A stretch of DNA of 30,180 nucleotides from a virus: positions 1 through 30,180 of IMG/VR virus record IMGVR_UViG_3300025168_000419; one strand, written 5' to 3'. The notes beneath the pieces are model-generated. The model searched no databases. It saw only the letters and a program-made list of their open reading frames with translations, and was not told the DNA's origin. The translations under genes and the position numbers were made by a program. Position 1 is the stretch's first letter. Each line of letters begins with the position of its first letter. Positions 29,820 through 30,180 of the stretch are shown here, piece after piece.

Positions 29820-30180
29820 TTATGAAGGTGTATCGTTTACAATGTCACTTGAAGTCATATTTGTCATTGTTCCATCATTAGAACCTGCATTGTCGGTAAT
29901 AGTTGGGAATGTGTCACCATCGCCCATTCTGTACCAAACTTTTAAATTGCTTGATTCAATATTAGATAATGTTTCTGTAACATTTGTCCCTGTCGCGTTG
30001 TATATCTCCGATACTTGTGTAGATGTTAGAGCTGTGTTCCAGATTGCAAATTCATCAATATTTGCTCTTATTGCACCTGCATTTGTTGCGTCTTTACCTA
30101 TGTTAAAGTTTGAAGTAACTGTAAATGTTGCACCTGAAATAGATGATGTTATAGCTGTTCCATTATCTACATACCCTTTT
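29820..30180 (-). CDS. LamG-domain fibre protein, C-terminal part (runs off right edge)
   Basis: This is the end of a LamG gene whose N-terminal part would be at 1-1139 if the window closes into a circle. Bases 29992-30180 encode the last LamG strands (IDEFAIWN, then EIYNATGTN). A tail of about 55 residues follows (NLKVWYRMGDGDTFPTITDN and on to VNDTPS), ending TAA 29820. The tail motif is typical of flavobacterial phage fibres as I recall them. The frame agrees with that of the left part: 1139 plus 172 bases is exactly divisible by three. Confidence 0.8.
   Translation of the reverse strand, partial: KGYVDNGTAITSSISGATFTVTSNFNIGKDATNAGAIRANIDEFAIWNTALTSTQVSEIYNATGTNVTETLSNIESSNLKVWYRMGDGDTFPTITDNAGSNDGTMTNMTSSDIVNDTPS
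29992..30180. repeat. Right copy of imperfect terminal direct repeat
   Basis: Matches 1-189 at a fixed offset with 185 of 189 bases identical. All four differences lie in the last 63 bases, so the copies agree perfectly toward the C-terminal coding side and diverge toward the ligand-binding side. Confidence 0.9.

Noticed and set aside
1-30180. Lysogeny module, integrase, diversity-generating retroelement, tRNA genes
   Set aside because: No integrase, excisionase, reverse transcriptase or cloverleaf-forming sequence was recognised on reading both strands; small tRNA-like folds cannot be fully excluded without a search tool.

Overview
The window reads as an essentially complete small tailed-phage genome of about 30 kb. 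The host is probably a member of Bacteroidota, most likely a flavobacterium-like bacterium. The DNA is very AT-rich, and start codons are preceded by A-rich leaders rather than Shine-Dalgarno sequences. Two leaders carry a -7 box close to the Bacteroidota consensus TAnnTTTG. Every gene I accept lies on the minus strand, so transcription runs from high to low coordinates. The first 189 bases recur at the right end (29992-30180) with four mismatches. Joining the ends at this overlap gives a circle of 29,991 bp and restores one in-frame LamG-domain gene of about 436 codons (1139 down to 1, then 29991 down to 29820). I found no integrase, lysogeny repressor, tRNA, rRNA, CRISPR array or insertion sequence, so a virulent or episomal life style is the simplest reading.

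Layout in transcription order, starting from the lysis side. 29809-28214: a small protein, a membrane-anchored coiled-coil protein, an amidase_2 endolysin, a 38-aa Cys-containing peptide and a membrane protein (holin candidate). 28173-27112: a metallophosphoesterase. 27015-26809: a small gene with its own promoter-like box and terminator. 26749-18335: a tightly packed early/DNA block. It holds a ribbon-helix-helix-like protein, a possible annealing protein, a DUF3799-type PD-(D/E)XK nuclease, two ParB-like proteins, an SSB-like protein ending in DLPF, a DUF3440/PAPS-reductase protein (IbrA/IbrB-like pair), a DUF6291-like protein, a RecA/DnaB-type ATPase, a PD-(D/E)XK resolvase-like protein and a sigma-70-like protein. 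Several peptides of 29-53 residues are coupled to neighbours by ATGA overlaps.

18342-16384: a Cys-motif protein, then small and large terminase. 16273-16037: a second single-gene unit with its own promoter-like box and terminator. 15761-7476: the tail module (chaperone-like, terminator-like, gp10-like and two large distal-tail or baseplate proteins, then the tape measure). 7464-1153: the head module (XkdF-like protease, scaffold-like protein, major capsid protein, probable tail tube, a small protein, portal and head-tail connector). It is followed by the LamG receptor-binding candidate that spans the window ends. Tail genes therefore come before head genes, and portal is at the far end of the head module from terminase.

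The most notable new signal is a motif read on the minus strand as TATAAC-N16-CGTTTATA. It occurs exactly three times, with identical spacing, at 6041-6070, 15767-15796 and 18632-18661. Two copies sit immediately before the head and tail operons. The third lies inside the sigma-like gene, upstream of the terminase block. It looks like a phage-specific late promoter or an operator for the three virion-assembly units.
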